64,000 bases of DNA from Dyella silvae (GCF_026421305.1 NZ_JAPJBQ010000003.1:124001-188000), one strand, 5' to 3'; shown: positions 28,803 to 37,852, counted from the stretch's first letter. Translations and numbers: made by a program. Notes: generated by a model from the letters alone, not told the origin.

Positions 28803-29801
28803 ATGGCAGTTTCGTCAACTAGCGTGCTGCGCCCTCGCGGCCTCAGCGTCGAGCAGCTCGGAGCCAACCGCGCCAAGGTGGTGGTGGAGCCGCTCGAGCG
28901 TGGTTTCGGCCACACCCTGGGCAACGCGCTGCGTCGCGTGCTGCTCTCCTCGATCCCTGGCTCTGCCATCGTCGAGGTGGAAATTGATGGCGTGCTGCAC
29001 GAATACACCACGCTGGAAGGTTTGCAGGAGGACGTGATCGAAGTCCTGCTTAACCTCAAGGACGTGGCGATTCGCCAGCACTCGGGTGACGAAGTCACCC
29101 TGACCTTGTCCAAGAAGGGCAAGGGCGTGGTCACCGCCGGCGATATCGCCGTCGACCACTCGGTGGAAATCATCAACCCCGAGCATGTGATCTGCCACCT
29201 GACCAAGGACATCGCTCTCAACATGCGCCTGAAGGTGCGTCGCGGCGTCGGCTACCAGCCGGCCAGCGCGCGCCAGCATCCGGATGATGAGGCTCGTCCG
29301 ATTGGCCGCCTGCAGCTCGACGCGTCGTTCGCGCCGGTCCTGCGTGTTGCCTACGAAGTGGACGCCGCTCGCGTTGAGCAGCGCACCAACCTCGATAAGC
29401 TGGTGCTGGATATCGAAACCAACGGCACCATCGGTGCGGAAGACGCGGTTCGCAAGGCCGCCGAAATCCTCAACGACCAGCTGTCGGTGTTCGGTGACTT
29501 CTCGCGTCGCGAGAGCGCCACGGACAAGGCGGAGAAGGGCGGTTTCGACCCGCTGCTGCTGCGCCCGATCGACGATCTGGAGCTCACCGTGCGTTCGGCT
29601 AACTGCCTGAAGGCCGAGAGCATCTACTACATCGGCGATCTGGTTCAGAAGACCGAAGTCGAACTGCTCAAGACGCCGAACCTCGGCAAGAAGTCCCTGA
29701 CTGAAATCAAGGACGTGCTGGGTGGCCGTGGTCTGGCCCTGGGTATGAAGCTTGAAAACTGGCCGCCGCCGGGTCTGTCCCACGGTATGCAGCTGGGTTA
29801 A
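28803..29801 (+). CDS. rpoA: DNA-directed RNA polymerase subunit alpha
   Basis: 332 codons. The N-terminal domain (to about residue 235) drives dimerisation and polymerase assembly; [20 protein letters not shown] near residues 33-52 is diagnostic. The C-terminal domain, which binds UP elements and activators, contains [20 protein letters not shown] and [16 protein letters not shown], with the key Arg in RSANC conserved. CGGAG lies before the ATG. It is followed by an exceptionally long spacer before rplQ. Confidence 0.98.
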   Translation: MAVSSTSVLRPRGLSVEQLGANRAKVVVEPLERGFGHTLGNALRRVLLSSIPGSAIVEVEIDGVLHEYTTLEGLQEDVIEVLLNLKDVAIRQHSGDEVTLTLSKKGKGVVTAGDIAVDHSVEIINPEHVICHLTKDIALNMRLKVRRGVGYQPASARQHPDDEARPIGRLQLDASFAPVLRVAYEVDAARVEQRTNLDKLVLDIETNGTIGAEDAVRKAAEILNDQLSVFGDFSRRESATDKAEKGGFDPLLLRPIDDLELTVRSANCLKAESIYYIGDLVQKTEVELLKTPNLGKKSLTEIKDVLGGRGLALGMKLENWPPPGLSHGMQLG

Positions 29802-30106
29802 TGGTTTTGGCGACCGTTCGCGGTCGCCCGCAGTACCGACAAACTGGCGAGCGTACCCCGGTGCGCTCGCCAGCTGTCAAAAGCGGCCTTCGGGCCGCGT
29901 GATGTTTCGGGCGATCACCTTGGTCGCTTGGTTTTGGCAGTCTGACGAGTGTTTATCCCTCGGATTTTGCAGACGCCTTAAACGGCCAGCTTGGCCGTCT
30001 TGCTCAATAAGAGCCCGTAGCACGAAGGGCTTCATCAGCGGGTAACCGCGGGAAGTCGGACATAACCGCCGACTTTTCATAACAACAGACATAGAGAGTA
30101 ATAGCC
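29802..30106 (+). other. Hairpin-dense rpoA-rplQ spacer
   Basis: No gene is supported in these 305 nt. Five perfect stems follow one another: GGCGACCG/CGGTCGCC with a TTCG loop (29809-29828), CTGGCGAGCG/CGCTCGCCAG (29844-29873), GCGGCC/GGCCGC with a TTCG loop (29883-29898), ACGGCCA/TGGCCGT (29982-29998), and AAGTCGG/CCGACTT followed by TT (30053-30075). An AGCCC/GGGCT pair also occurs near 30012. No convincing promoter was found. Partial termination, RNA processing or transcript protection are possible roles. Confidence 0.65.
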
Positions 30107-30487
30107 ATGCGTCACCAGAAATCCGGTCGCAAGCTCAACCGCACGAGCAGTCACCGCGAAGCCATGTTCAAGAACATGGCCGCGTCGCTGATCAAGCACG
30201 AGCTGATCCGCACCACGCTTCCCAAGGCCAAGGAACTCCGTCGCGTCGCCGAGCCGCTCATCACGCTCGCCAAGACCGATGGCGTCGCCAACCGTCGTCT
30301 CGCTTTCGCGCGTCTGCGCGACAAGGAAGCCGTGGGCAAGCTGTTCATCGAGCTGGGCCCCCGTTACCGCGAGCGTCCCGGCGGTTACCTGCGCATCCTC
30401 AAGGCCGGCTTCCGTGCTGGCGACAACGCTCCGATGGCATACGTCGAGCTGGTCGATCGCCCGCGTACCGAGCCGGCTGCCGAGTAA
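30107..30487 (+). CDS. rplQ: 50S ribosomal protein L17
   Basis: 126 codons, normal. L17 lies at the 50S surface near the tunnel exit. [20 protein letters not shown] followed by [20 protein letters not shown] is highly conserved. It is the last gene of the ribosomal block. A strong intrinsic terminator follows 23 nt after the stop. AGAGAG lies upstream of the ATG. Confidence 0.97.
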   Translation: MRHQKSGRKLNRTSSHREAMFKNMAASLIKHELIRTTLPKAKELRRVAEPLITLAKTDGVANRRLAFARLRDKEAVGKLFIELGPRYRERPGGYLRILKAGFRAGDNAPMAYVELVDRPRTEPAAE

Positions 30488-30510
30488 TCGGTTGCAGTCA
30501 GTGTTTTGCG

Positions 30511-30542
30511 AAACCCCGGCAGGGCAACCTGCCGGGGTTTTT
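30511..30542 (+). terminator. Intrinsic terminator of the alpha operon
   Basis: AAACCCCGGCAGG (30511-30523) pairs perfectly with CCTGCCGGGGTTT (30528-30540), thirteen pairs, loop GCAA, running into five Ts in all. Confidence 0.95.
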
Positions 30543-30574
30543 GCGTTTTGGCGGTGCCAATATCACGCGGGCCT

Positions 30575-30655
30575 TGTAGGAGCGCACTTGTGCGTGACTA
30601 GCCTACGAAGTGGCGACGATGCGACGCTGCGGTCGCGCACAAGTGCGCTCCTACA
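30575..30655. repeat. REP-like inverted pair between rplQ and dsbB
   Basis: TGTAGGAGCGCACTTGTGCG (30575-30594) is repeated as its perfect complement at 30636-30655, 41 nt apart. Each arm itself contains the small palindrome GCGCAC-TT-GTGCG, so this is a head-to-head pair. Related single palindromes with the same core are at 45013 and 49663. Similar elements are widespread in Pseudomonas and Xanthomonadales. Confidence 0.8.
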
Positions 30656-30740
30656 GAACGGGCAGGGGATGATCGGCAGGGCTGACAGAGGGCAGGCAAG
30701 CGGGTAATGTCCCGTTTTCGCAACGCAACACAGTCACGCC

Positions 30741-31238
30741 ATGAATCCTTTCCGCTGGTCGTATCGCGCTACTTGCCTCGCCGGTTTTGCCGTCTGTGTG
30801 GCCTTGCTGGGCTTTGCGCTGTATGCCGAGCATGTGTTGAACATGATTCCCTGTCCGCTGTGCATCTTTCAGCGCATCGCGTTCATGGTGATGGGCGTGT
30901 TCTTCCTGCTAGGCGGGCTGCACGCGCCGCGCGGTGGCGTGCGCTGGGTCTACACCGGCGGTGTGGTGCTAGGTGCCCTGGGCGGCATCCTCACGGCGGG
31001 GCGGCATTTGTGGCTGCAGACGTTGCCGGCGGATCAGATTCCTGCCTGCGGCCCCAATCTCGGCTACATGATGGATACGTTCCCATTCGCCAAAGTGCTA
31101 AAACTGGTGTTCACGGGCTCGGGCGAGTGCGCCAAGGTCGAACCCGTGTTTGGCCTGCCGATGCCGGCCTGGACGCTGCTCTGGTATCTGTTGCTGGTCT
31201 TCGCGGCTGTATATGCCGCCACGCGCAAGCGCGCCTGA
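30741..31238 (+). CDS. dsbB: Disulfide bond formation protein B
   Basis: 165 codons, normal. DsbB reoxidises periplasmic DsbA and passes electrons to quinone. Four membrane helices are visible. The first periplasmic cysteine pair is Cys38-Cys41 in IPCPLCIFQR and the second is Cys103 and Cys130 (PACGPNLG, SGECAKVE), nearly the same positions as in E. coli. Arg45 beside the first pair, important for quinone use, corresponds to the QR following it. The gene stands alone between a terminator with a REP element and the DAHP synthase gene, which starts 15 nt later. Confidence 0.95.
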   Translation: MNPFRWSYRATCLAGFAVCVALLGFALYAEHVLNMIPCPLCIFQRIAFMVMGVFFLLGGLHAPRGGVRWVYTGGVVLGALGGILTAGRHLWLQTLPADQIPACGPNLGYMMDTFPFAKVLKLVFTGSGECAKVEPVFGLPMPAWTLLWYLLLVFAAVYAATRKRA

Positions 31239-31253
31239 GCGCGCGGATTGATC

Positions 31254-32639
31254 ATGTCACACGCTATGCCTCTTGCACCGACATCGATGTACACCACGTC
31301 CGGCTGGGCGCCAGGTAGCTGGCAGCAGCGTCAGGCGTTGCAGCAGCCGCAGTACGAGAATGTTGACGAACTCGCACGCGCTACCGGGCAGCTCGCCACA
31401 TTGCCGCCGCTGGTGACATCGTGGGAGGTGATTGCGCTCAAGCAGGCGCTCGCCGAAGCGCAGGAAGGTAAGCGTTTTCTGCTGCAAGGCGGCGATTGCG
31501 CGGAAAGTTTTGCCGACTGCACGAGCCCGGTGATCTCCAATCGGCTCAAAGTGCTGTTGCAGATGAGTCTGGTGCTGGTCCATGGACTCAAGAAACCGGT
31601 GCTTCGCGTGGGGCGCTTTGCGGGGCAGTACGCCAAGCCGCGTTCGGCCGACACCGAGACGCGCGATGGCGTCACCTTGCCTAGCTTCCGTGGCGATCTG
31701 GTCAATAGTCAGGAATTCACGCCGGAGGCTCGTCGGCCGGATCCGCAGCGCTTGATTCAGGCGCATGCGCATTCCGCTTTGACCATGAATTTCGTGCGTG
31801 CGCTGATCGATGGCGGCTTCGCCGATCTGCATCATCCCGAGTACTGGGATCTGGCCTGGGTCGAACACTCACCCTTGGCGGCCGAGTATCGCCGCATGGT
31901 GGCGGGGATCGGGGATTCGCTGCGTTTCATGGAAACGCTGGCCGGTCCCATCGCCGGTTTTTCGCGTGTGGATTTCTTCACCTCGCACGAGGCGCTGCTG
32001 CTGCACTACGAAGAGGCGCTGACGCGTCAGGTGCCGCGCCACCAGGGGTGGTTCAACCTGTCTACGCATTTCCCATGGATCGGCATGCGCACTGCCGCGC
32101 TGGATGGCGCCCACGTGGAATATTTCCGTGGCATCCGCAATCCGATTGCGGTGAAGGTTGGCCCTTCGGTGACGCCGGATCAGCTGCTGCCGCTGATCGA
32201 TGCATTGAACCCAGAGAACGAGCCGGGCCGCCTTACGCTGATTCACCGCATGGGCAATGGGCCAATCGGCGCAGCGTTGCCGCCATTGCTGGCGGCCGTA
32301 AAGCGCGAAGATCGGCGGGTGCTGTGGGTGGCCGATCCCATGCACGGCAATACCGAAACGACCTCCAACGGCTATAAGACGCGCCGCTTCGACAATATCC
32401 GCGGTGAGCTGGACCAGGCTTTCGACATTCATGCTGCGGCGGGTACGCGTCTGGGCGGTGTGCACCTGGAACTGACCGGGGAGGACGTCACCGAGTGCAT
32501 GGGTGGCGCTCGCGATTTGAACGAGGCGGATCTCGACCGGGCTTACAAGTCCATGGTCGACCCGCGGCTCAACTACGAGCAGTCGCTGGAACTCGCCATG
32601 TTGATCGTGCGCAAGTCCGCCGGTTCATTGGCTGTCTGA
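31254..32639 (+). CDS. Class II 3-deoxy-7-phosphoheptulonate synthase
   Basis: 461 codons from ATG 31254; a TTG 6 nt upstream is the only close alternative. The enzyme condenses phosphoenolpyruvate and erythrose 4-phosphate in the first step of the shikimate pathway. Class II identity is shown by GKRFLLQGGDCAESFADC, RVGRFAGQYAKPRS, HRMGNGPIGAALPPLL and WVADPMHGNTETTSNGYKTR. It is unrelated in sequence to E. coli AroFGH. The cysteine in GGDCAE is the expected metal ligand. It may be co-transcribed with dsbB, but the pairing has no obvious functional logic. A terminator follows 27 nt after the stop. Confidence 0.95.
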   Translation: MSHAMPLAPTSMYTTSGWAPGSWQQRQALQQPQYENVDELARATGQLATLPPLVTSWEVIALKQALAEAQEGKRFLLQGGDCAESFADCTSPVISNRLKVLLQMSLVLVHGLKKPVLRVGRFAGQYAKPRSADTETRDGVTLPSFRGDLVNSQEFTPEARRPDPQRLIQAHAHSALTMNFVRALIDGGFADLHHPEYWDLAWVEHSPLAAEYRRMVAGIGDSLRFMETLAGPIAGFSRVDFFTSHEALLLHYEEALTRQVPRHQGWFNLSTHFPWIGMRTAALDGAHVEYFRGIRNPIAVKVGPSVTPDQLLPLIDALNPENEPGRLTLIHRMGNGPIGAALPPLLAAVKREDRRVLWVADPMHGNTETTSNGYKTRRFDNIRGELDQAFDIHAAAGTRLGGVHLELTGEDVTECMGGARDLNEADLDRAYKSMVDPRLNYEQSLELAMLIVRKSAGSLAV

Positions 32640-32665
32640 CCCCGCTCATTTCGGCTGGTCCATTC

Positions 32666-32692
32666 AAAGCCCGGCGTCAGCCGGGCTTTTTT
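32666..32692 (+). terminator. Intrinsic terminator after the DAHP synthase gene
   Basis: AAAGCCCGGC (32666-32675) pairs perfectly with GCCGGGCTTT (32680-32689), loop GTCA, with a total of six Ts. Confidence 0.93.
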
Positions 32693-32853
32693 ATCGGCGC
32701 TGACAGACGCAGGTTTGGCCATCGGGAAGAATAAGACGACCACTGCATAGCGCGTTTTCCTGCGACAATGGGCGGCACATTGGCAGCTCACGGACGCCGT
32801 CTCGCCGGCAGACATGGCTCGCCAGGTTCCTTGATTAGGGTTTGCACTACCTG

Positions 32854-34503
32854 ATGGCAAAGGCAGCGAAAGAGATGGGCAACGCAGGGAGGCGCGCCGT
32901 ACTTTACGCAGGATGTCGACACATCGCTGTCGTCGCTGCCTATGCCGCGTGTTACACGCTGCTTCGGGACGTCTCGGTATCGCACTGGAACCTCGCCTCG
33001 GGGTTGCGCGTGCTGTGCCTGCTGCTGGTGCCTTACCGCTATTGGCCCGCTCTCGTCGTCGGCGAAGCGATACCGCTGGCATGGCTGGGCTGGTCCAACC
33101 ACGAGCGATTCGGCCTCTTGTGGGCCACGGTGGTTACAGTGCCACCCATCCTGTTTAGCGCACCGGTATTCGCATGGTGCCGTCGATACATGACATTGTT
33201 CCGAGCAGGGCAGGTCAATGTGGCAGCGCTGCTGTCGTGCATTCTCGCCGCCGCCACCGTCAGTGCGCTGGCTAACACCGGGTCGTTGGCGCTCGTGCAG
33301 ATGCCTCCAGGCGAGGAGGTGCCGGCGATTACCACGCACATCGTGCTTACCTACTTCCTCGGCAGCTATCTGGGTGCGTTGACTTTGGCGCCGGCATTCC
33401 TTGCCTGGCGTAGCGGGTTTGCGCACTGGCGGGCGCTGGTAAGGGATGGTCTGGCCGGTGTACTACCCGCGCTGATCGCGCTGATGTGGCTGGCGTCTGC
33501 AAAGCATGGTGATGAGGTGGTGCAGATCTCGCGTATGGCCATGTTCTTGCCGGTGGCCTGGCTGACCTCGCGGTATGGATGGCAAGGGGCCGCCATCGGC
33601 GGCGCGTTGGCCAGTGTGGCGGTGCAGCTCACCGTGACCGCCGTGCGTGATCCGGCTGCGATACAAGCGCAGGCGCTGATCGCCTTTGCCATGTCGAGCC
33701 TGCTGCTTCTCGGGGCGCGCCTGCCCTTTGGCGTCAAGGCAAAGCCTGCCATCGACACCGACGCGTTGCGTGGTTTTCAGCTCGCGCAACAAGGCCTTTA
33801 TCAAGAGGAGCAGCGTTTGCGCCATGTGGCGGAATCGCTGGAGCAGTTGGGTCAATCGGTACGCGATGGCCAGCGTCGCATGGTCGAGCGATTGCGCCCG
33901 ATGCTGCCAGCAAGCATGGAGCACGGCTACGCGCGGCACCTCGAATTGACGCAAATGGAGCTGCAGCGTCTGGCCAACGCGTTGCACCCGCGCGCCTGGC
34001 GCGAACGTGGGCTTGAAGCGACATTCATGGATGGCCCGTTGGCGCAGGCATCCTCGCTGGCCGGTGCGGACTATGTCTGCGATGTCACCGGTAGCGGGCT
34101 CGATCAATTGGCGCCCGATGTCCACATGATGCTTTACCGGCAGGCATGCGAGCTGTTGGTGTATCTGCTTGCGCGCGAGCCGATGCGACACATCCACGTG
34201 CAGATTCGCGGCGGTTATACACATGGCCGCCGTTGGGTCGTGTTGCGTCTGACCGGTACGCGCGCTCAATCCGAGCAGCGGGGACGATCAGTACCGGAGT
34301 GGCGCCAGCTGGTGGCGCTGCTGGGCACCAACGGGCAAGGCATGGCGACGGTGCGCGAACGCGCGCTGATTTACGGCGGCGTTGTGCACGAACGGGAAAG
34401 TCATCACCACCTCAGAGTGGCTCTGCTGCTGCACGATGCGCTGCGGTTCGAATCCCGGCCAGCGGAGGCCGGTGCTCTGTTGGGGCATCCGCTTTCGGCC
34501 TAG
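32854..34503 (+). CDS. MASE1-type membrane sensor with degenerate histidine-kinase core
   Basis: 549 codons from ATG 32854 (ATG 32875 is an alternative). Residues about 15-300 form eight or so hydrophobic helices of MASE1 type, a membrane sensory domain often joined to kinases or cyclic-di-GMP enzymes. After a coiled region (about 310-350) comes a stretch like the NarL-partner kinases: LHPRAWRERGLEATF resembles their LHP...GLxAAL segment and GQGMATVRERALIYGGVV resembles the GLxGMxERxxxxGG ATP-lid motif. However, no phosphorylatable His is found in the dimerisation helix, the N-box Asn is replaced (QACELLVYLL), and no DxGxG box is seen. I infer a signalling protein without kinase activity. No response regulator is adjacent. 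Confidence 0.75.
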   Translation: MAKAAKEMGNAGRRAVLYAGCRHIAVVAAYAACYTLLRDVSVSHWNLASGLRVLCLLLVPYRYWPALVVGEAIPLAWLGWSNHERFGLLWATVVTVPPILFSAPVFAWCRRYMTLFRAGQVNVAALLSCILAAATVSALANTGSLALVQMPPGEEVPAITTHIVLTYFLGSYLGALTLAPAFLAWRSGFAHWRALVRDGLAGVLPALIALMWLASAKHGDEVVQISRMAMFLPVAWLTSRYGWQGAAIGGALASVAVQLTVTAVRDPAAIQAQALIAFAMSSLLLLGARLPFGVKAKPAIDTDALRGFQLAQQGLYQEEQRLRHVAESLEQLGQSVRDGQRRMVERLRPMLPASMEHGYARHLELTQMELQRLANALHPRAWRERGLEATFMDGPLAQASSLAGADYVCDVTGSGLDQLAPDVHMMLYRQACELLVYLLAREPMRHIHVQIRGGYTHGRRWVVLRLTGTRAQSEQRGRSVPEWRQLVALLGTNGQGMATVRERALIYGGVVHERESHHHLRVALLLHDALRFESRPAEAGALLGHPLSA

Positions 34504-34570
34504 CCGCCGCGGGGATAGGGGCTGAGACGTCTCTGGTCGTTGCGCTCTACATTCGCCGTATACGAATCAT

Positions 34571-34585
34571 GCGACATGATGTCGC
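34571..34585. promoter_or_regulatory. Perfect dyad upstream of the cytochrome genes (candidate operator)
   Basis: GCGACAT (34571-34577) and ATGTCGC (34579-34585) are perfect inverted repeats with a 1-nt centre, too tight for an RNA hairpin and typical of a dimeric regulator site. It is 50 nt upstream of a consensus TATAAT. Confidence 0.4.
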
Positions 34586-34634
34586 GAAGCCGTGGCTTGT
34601 ACGGCGTGGCCTGCGTCAAGCTGATGCTGCTGCC

Positions 34635-34640
34635 TATAAT
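34635..34640 (+). promoter_or_regulatory. Putative -10 box for the cytochrome operon
   Basis: A perfect TATAAT lies 68 nt before the ATG at 34709. No good -35 box is found at 16-18 bp, which suggests dependence on an activator, possibly at the dyad 34571-34585. Confidence 0.45.
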
Positions 34641-34708
34641 CGGGGCAGGGGTGCCGTGCTGCCATTCGTAGCCGGCGCATTCATGCATCACGTGCACTAG
34701 GGAAGCCT

Positions 34709-35467
34709 ATGAAAGCGCTCTCAGCAAAGCTGTGGCAGGCCGGGCGTATCGTTGCTGCATCGATGCTGATGATGGCCCTGGCGTGCGCTGGGGTGGCGCA
34801 TGCGCAAGACGCGCAGCACCCGCCCATCCCCGATACGCTGCAACAGCGCATTGCTGCATGTACGGCCTGTCATGGCGTGCATGGCGAAGGCACACCGGAA
34901 AGCGGCTTTTTTCCTCGCCTGGCCGGCAAGCCGGCTGGCTATCTTGCGCGTCAGCTGAAGGACTTTCAGGACGGCCTGCGCAAATACGGCCCGATGGAAT
35001 ACACGGTGCGTTATCTCAGCCCTGAGTACATGCGCGAGATCGCCGAGTATTTCGCTGCGCAGGACGTGCCCTACAGCCGCTCGCCGATGCCCCGCCTGTC
35101 GGCCGATGCGCTCAAACGCGGCGAAACGCTGGTGGCGCATGGCGACCCTTCGCGGCAGATTCCCGCGTGCTCCGCCTGTCATGGTAGTCAGCTCACCGGC
35201 GTACAGCCGGACATTCCGGGGTTGGTGGGGCTGCCCTATGACTACATCAGTTCGCAGCTCGGTTCATGGCGCACCAAGACGCGCGCTACGGTGGCACCCG
35301 ATTGCATGTCGGAGATCGCCAACCGTCTGAGCGAATCGGACATCAGCGCGGTATCCGCGTGGCTGGCTGGCCGCGAACTTCCGGCGGACATGCATGCTCA
35401 GCCAGCGGGTTCTGTCACACCCCCTTTGCACTGCGGCGTGTTGGGCGACAAGGGAGACGGCGCATGA
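34709..35467 (+). CDS. Di-haem cytochrome c (c4-like), periplasmic
   Basis: 252 codons. A signal peptide covers residues 1-32, with likely cleavage after AHA. Two haem sites are seen: CTACH (Cys51, Cys54, His55) and CSACH (Cys154, Cys157, His158), in two similar halves, the layout of cytochrome c4. Each half contains LAGKPAGYLARQLKDFQ- or LVGLPYDYISSQLGSW-like sequence. The stop overlaps the start of the next cytochrome gene (ATGA), so both are made together. The partner oxidoreductase is not visible nearby. Confidence 0.88.
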   Translation: MKALSAKLWQAGRIVAASMLMMALACAGVAHAQDAQHPPIPDTLQQRIAACTACHGVHGEGTPESGFFPRLAGKPAGYLARQLKDFQDGLRKYGPMEYTVRYLSPEYMREIAEYFAAQDVPYSRSPMPRLSADALKRGETLVAHGDPSRQIPACSACHGSQLTGVQPDIPGLVGLPYDYISSQLGSWRTKTRATVAPDCMSEIANRLSESDISAVSAWLAGRELPADMHAQPAGSVTPPLHCGVLGDKGDGA

Positions 35468-36747
35468 AGCGCGTGCTGCTGATCGTGGTGTTGCTGCTGT
35501 TGGCGCTGGGCGGCTGGTGGATGTTCCACGGTGGCGCGAAGCAGCCCGTATCGCAGGCGGCGAGCAAGGTGGACGCGGCCACGCTGAAAGATCCCGCACG
35601 GATTGCGAAGGGCGAGTACCTCGCCACGATTGGCGATTGCGCCTCATGCCATACCCAGCAGGGTGGTGCGCGTTACGCGGGTGGCCGCGTGTTGCCGACG
35701 CCATTCGGCAATATTCCTGCACCCAACATCACGCCCGATCGCGAAACCGGCCTGGGTGACTGGAGCTTTGAGGATTTCTGGCAGGCATTGCACAGCGGCA
35801 AAGGCCGCCATGGCGAGCTGTTGTATCCGGTGTTCTCGTATACCTCGTTCACCAAGGTCACGCGCGACGATGCGCTGGCCATGTTCGCGTACCTGCAGTC
35901 GTTGACACCGGTGCATCAGCCGGCCAAATCACCGTCGTTGGAATTCCCCTATAACGTGCGCAACGGCCTCAATGCCTGGCGCGCGCTGTATTTCCACGAG
36001 GGCGAATACCAGCCTGATACGTCGAAGTCTGCAGCGTGGAATCGCGGCGCCTACCTGGTGCAGGGGCTAGGGCACTGCAACGAATGCCATGCGCCACGCG
36101 ATGCGCTGGGTGGCCAGCAAAGCAACGGTTCGCTGGCTGGCGGACAGATTCCTTCGCAGAATTGGTACGCGCCCGACCTGAGCACACAAGCGAATGGCGG
36201 TCTGGCGGGCTGGAGTGAGCAGGATATTGTTGATCTTCTGAAGACCGGCCAGTCGGCGCGCGGTACAGCGTTTGGGCCGATGGCCGAGGTAGTGGCGCGT
36301 AGCACGCAGCATATGCAGGACGATGATGTGCGCGCGATCGCCACCTATCTGCAATCGTTACCGCCGCGCGCGCCGGTGGCCGAGCAGAAGTCGCCACTGG
36401 ATCTCCGGCCGATCCTCGCGCAGGGCGCCAAGATTTATGCGGAACGGTGCGCCGACTGTCATGGCAAGGATGGCAACGGCGTGGCCGGCATCTATCCGCC
36501 ACTGAACGGCAATTCCTCCGTGAATGAGCCGACCGGCATCAATGCGATGCGCGTCGTGTTGCTGGGTGGTTTTGCACCGGTGACGGCAGGCAATCCACGG
36601 CCTTATTCCATGCCGCCATTTGCACAACAACTGAGCGACAGCGATGTGGCGGCCGTGGTGACCTATATCCGTCAGACGTGGTCAAACAAGGCGCCGCTGG
36701 TGCAAGAGCGCGACGTGATCATGTACAGGCACACGCCGATCGATTGA
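35464..36747 (+). CDS. Membrane-anchored tri-haem cytochrome c (alcohol dehydrogenase AdhB-like)
   Basis: 427 codons from the ATG overlapping the previous stop. Residues 1-22 form one hydrophobic segment, an uncleaved anchor or signal. Three haem sites occur: CASCH (59-63), CNECH (205-209) and CADCH (329-333). The arrangement and segments such as GGRVLPTPFGNIPAPNITPD and YPVFSYTSFTKVTRDDALAM match the cytochrome subunits of membrane alcohol, gluconate or sorbitol dehydrogenases. No quinoprotein or flavoprotein catalytic gene is adjacent. It could instead carry electrons from the c4-like partner to an oxidase. Confidence 0.88.
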   Translation: MKRVLLIVVLLLLALGGWWMFHGGAKQPVSQAASKVDAATLKDPARIAKGEYLATIGDCASCHTQQGGARYAGGRVLPTPFGNIPAPNITPDRETGLGDWSFEDFWQALHSGKGRHGELLYPVFSYTSFTKVTRDDALAMFAYLQSLTPVHQPAKSPSLEFPYNVRNGLNAWRALYFHEGEYQPDTSKSAAWNRGAYLVQGLGHCNECHAPRDALGGQQSNGSLAGGQIPSQNWYAPDLSTQANGGLAGWSEQDIVDLLKTGQSARGTAFGPMAEVVARSTQHMQDDDVRAIATYLQSLPPRAPVAEQKSPLDLRPILAQGAKIYAERCADCHGKDGNGVAGIYPPLNGNSSVNEPTGINAMRVVLLGGFAPVTAGNPRPYSMPPFAQQLSDSDVAAVVTYIRQTWSNKAPLVQERDVIMYRHTPID

Positions 36748-36802
36748 TCGCCGCGTGCCTGCGCACGAAAGGAATCGGTCCGATCGCACCGCCACGCGCC
36801 GG

Positions 36803-37795
36803 TTATATGGAAGCCGCAACGGCGCTCGTGCCGCTGCGCTGTGTTTCGTTGATGCAGCCGATGCCGATCAAGGTGGTGCGAAGCGCTTCATCCAGCGGGG
36901 TGTAAAGCGTGTCGCCGAGCCGTGCCTTGAGTTTGCCGTCGTCGAGGCGGATGGTGGCGCGCCACAAGTAGCGCATCTTGCACAGCTCGCGCATCGTTTC
37001 ATTGAATGGCGACATCAGCCGCGCAAGCCACCAGGGAAAATGACCGGTCGCCATGCTTGCGTTGCCGGTGACGCGGCGCAGGGCTGCCGCCATGGCATGG
37101 CCATCAAGCCAGTAGCCGCCGAAATGAAAACTTTCGAACGGGGCGAGAGCGCTTTCCCGCGCCAGCAGGCGGGCGATGGTTTCGGCGACATCCGGTAGAT
37201 ACGCCCAGCTGTGGCCGATGTCGTAGCGCCCCGGGTAGAGCATGCGTTTCACGGGCGCGCCCTGACGAACCAGGCCCTGGGAGAGCCAGCTGCCGCCAGT
37301 ACGCGGGCCGAAGAAATCGCCGCAGCGAACCACCAGCACGCGCACGCCATCGGCAGTCGCCGCCTGCAGCCGGCGTTCCATCTCCGTGCGGATCTCGCCC
37401 TTGCGGGTGGGCGGATGCTGCGGCGACGCCTCCCGCAGGGTCGGAAAGGCATCCGGGCCGTAGTTGTAGATCGTGCCCGGCAGCACGACGCGGGCACCAT
37501 GGGCGCGGGCGGCGGCGATGGTGTGATCCAGCATAGGCAGCACCAGTTGGTCCCAGCCGCGATAGCCCGGCGGGTTCACCGCATGGACGATCACGCTGGC
37601 GCCCGCAGCGGCGCGCAGCACGTCATCGGCATTCATCGCATCGCCCTGCAGCCACTCGATGCCATCGAGGTGTTGCGAGGGGAGCGTCCGCACCAGCGCG
37701 CGTACCTTCCAGCCGTGCCGCTGCAGGGCAAGGCAGGTTTCGCGGCCGATGCCGCCGTTGGCGCCGATCACCAGGGCTGTCTGTCGGGTCGTCAT
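36803..37795 (-). CDS. NAD(P)-binding epimerase/dehydratase family protein
   Basis: 330 codons from the ATG at 37795, chosen because GAGGA lies just upstream of it; an ATG 15 nt earlier is possible. The N-terminus has a Rossmann glycine motif, LVIGANGGIGRE, typical of extended short-chain dehydrogenases. An expected catalytic Tyr may be that in TIYNYGPDAFP. The substrate is unknown. It is divergent from a LysR regulator, which probably controls it, and convergent with the cytochrome operon across 55 nt. Confidence 0.85.
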   Translation of the reverse strand: MTTRQTALVIGANGGIGRETCLALQRHGWKVRALVRTLPSQHLDGIEWLQGDAMNADDVLRAAAGASVIVHAVNPPGYRGWDQLVLPMLDHTIAAARAHGARVVLPGTIYNYGPDAFPTLREASPQHPPTRKGEIRTEMERRLQAATADGVRVLVVRCGDFFGPRTGGSWLSQGLVRQGAPVKRMLYPGRYDIGHSWAYLPDVAETIARLLARESALAPFESFHFGGYWLDGHAMAAALRRVTGNASMATGHFPWWLARLMSPFNETMRELCKMRYLWRATIRLDDGKLKARLGDTLYTPLDEALRTTLIGIGCINETQRSGTSAVAASI

Positions 37796-37852
37796 GGCTG
37801 GGGTCCTCATTGAAGTGGAGGCCAGCTTGCCGCCCGGCACCATGAAATAAAA

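Noticed and set aside
36755-37813. Forward frames opposite the epimerase-like gene
   Set aside because: They mirror the - strand gene, which has a Rossmann motif and a ribosome-binding site; the forward products are low-complexity Arg/Ala sequence.
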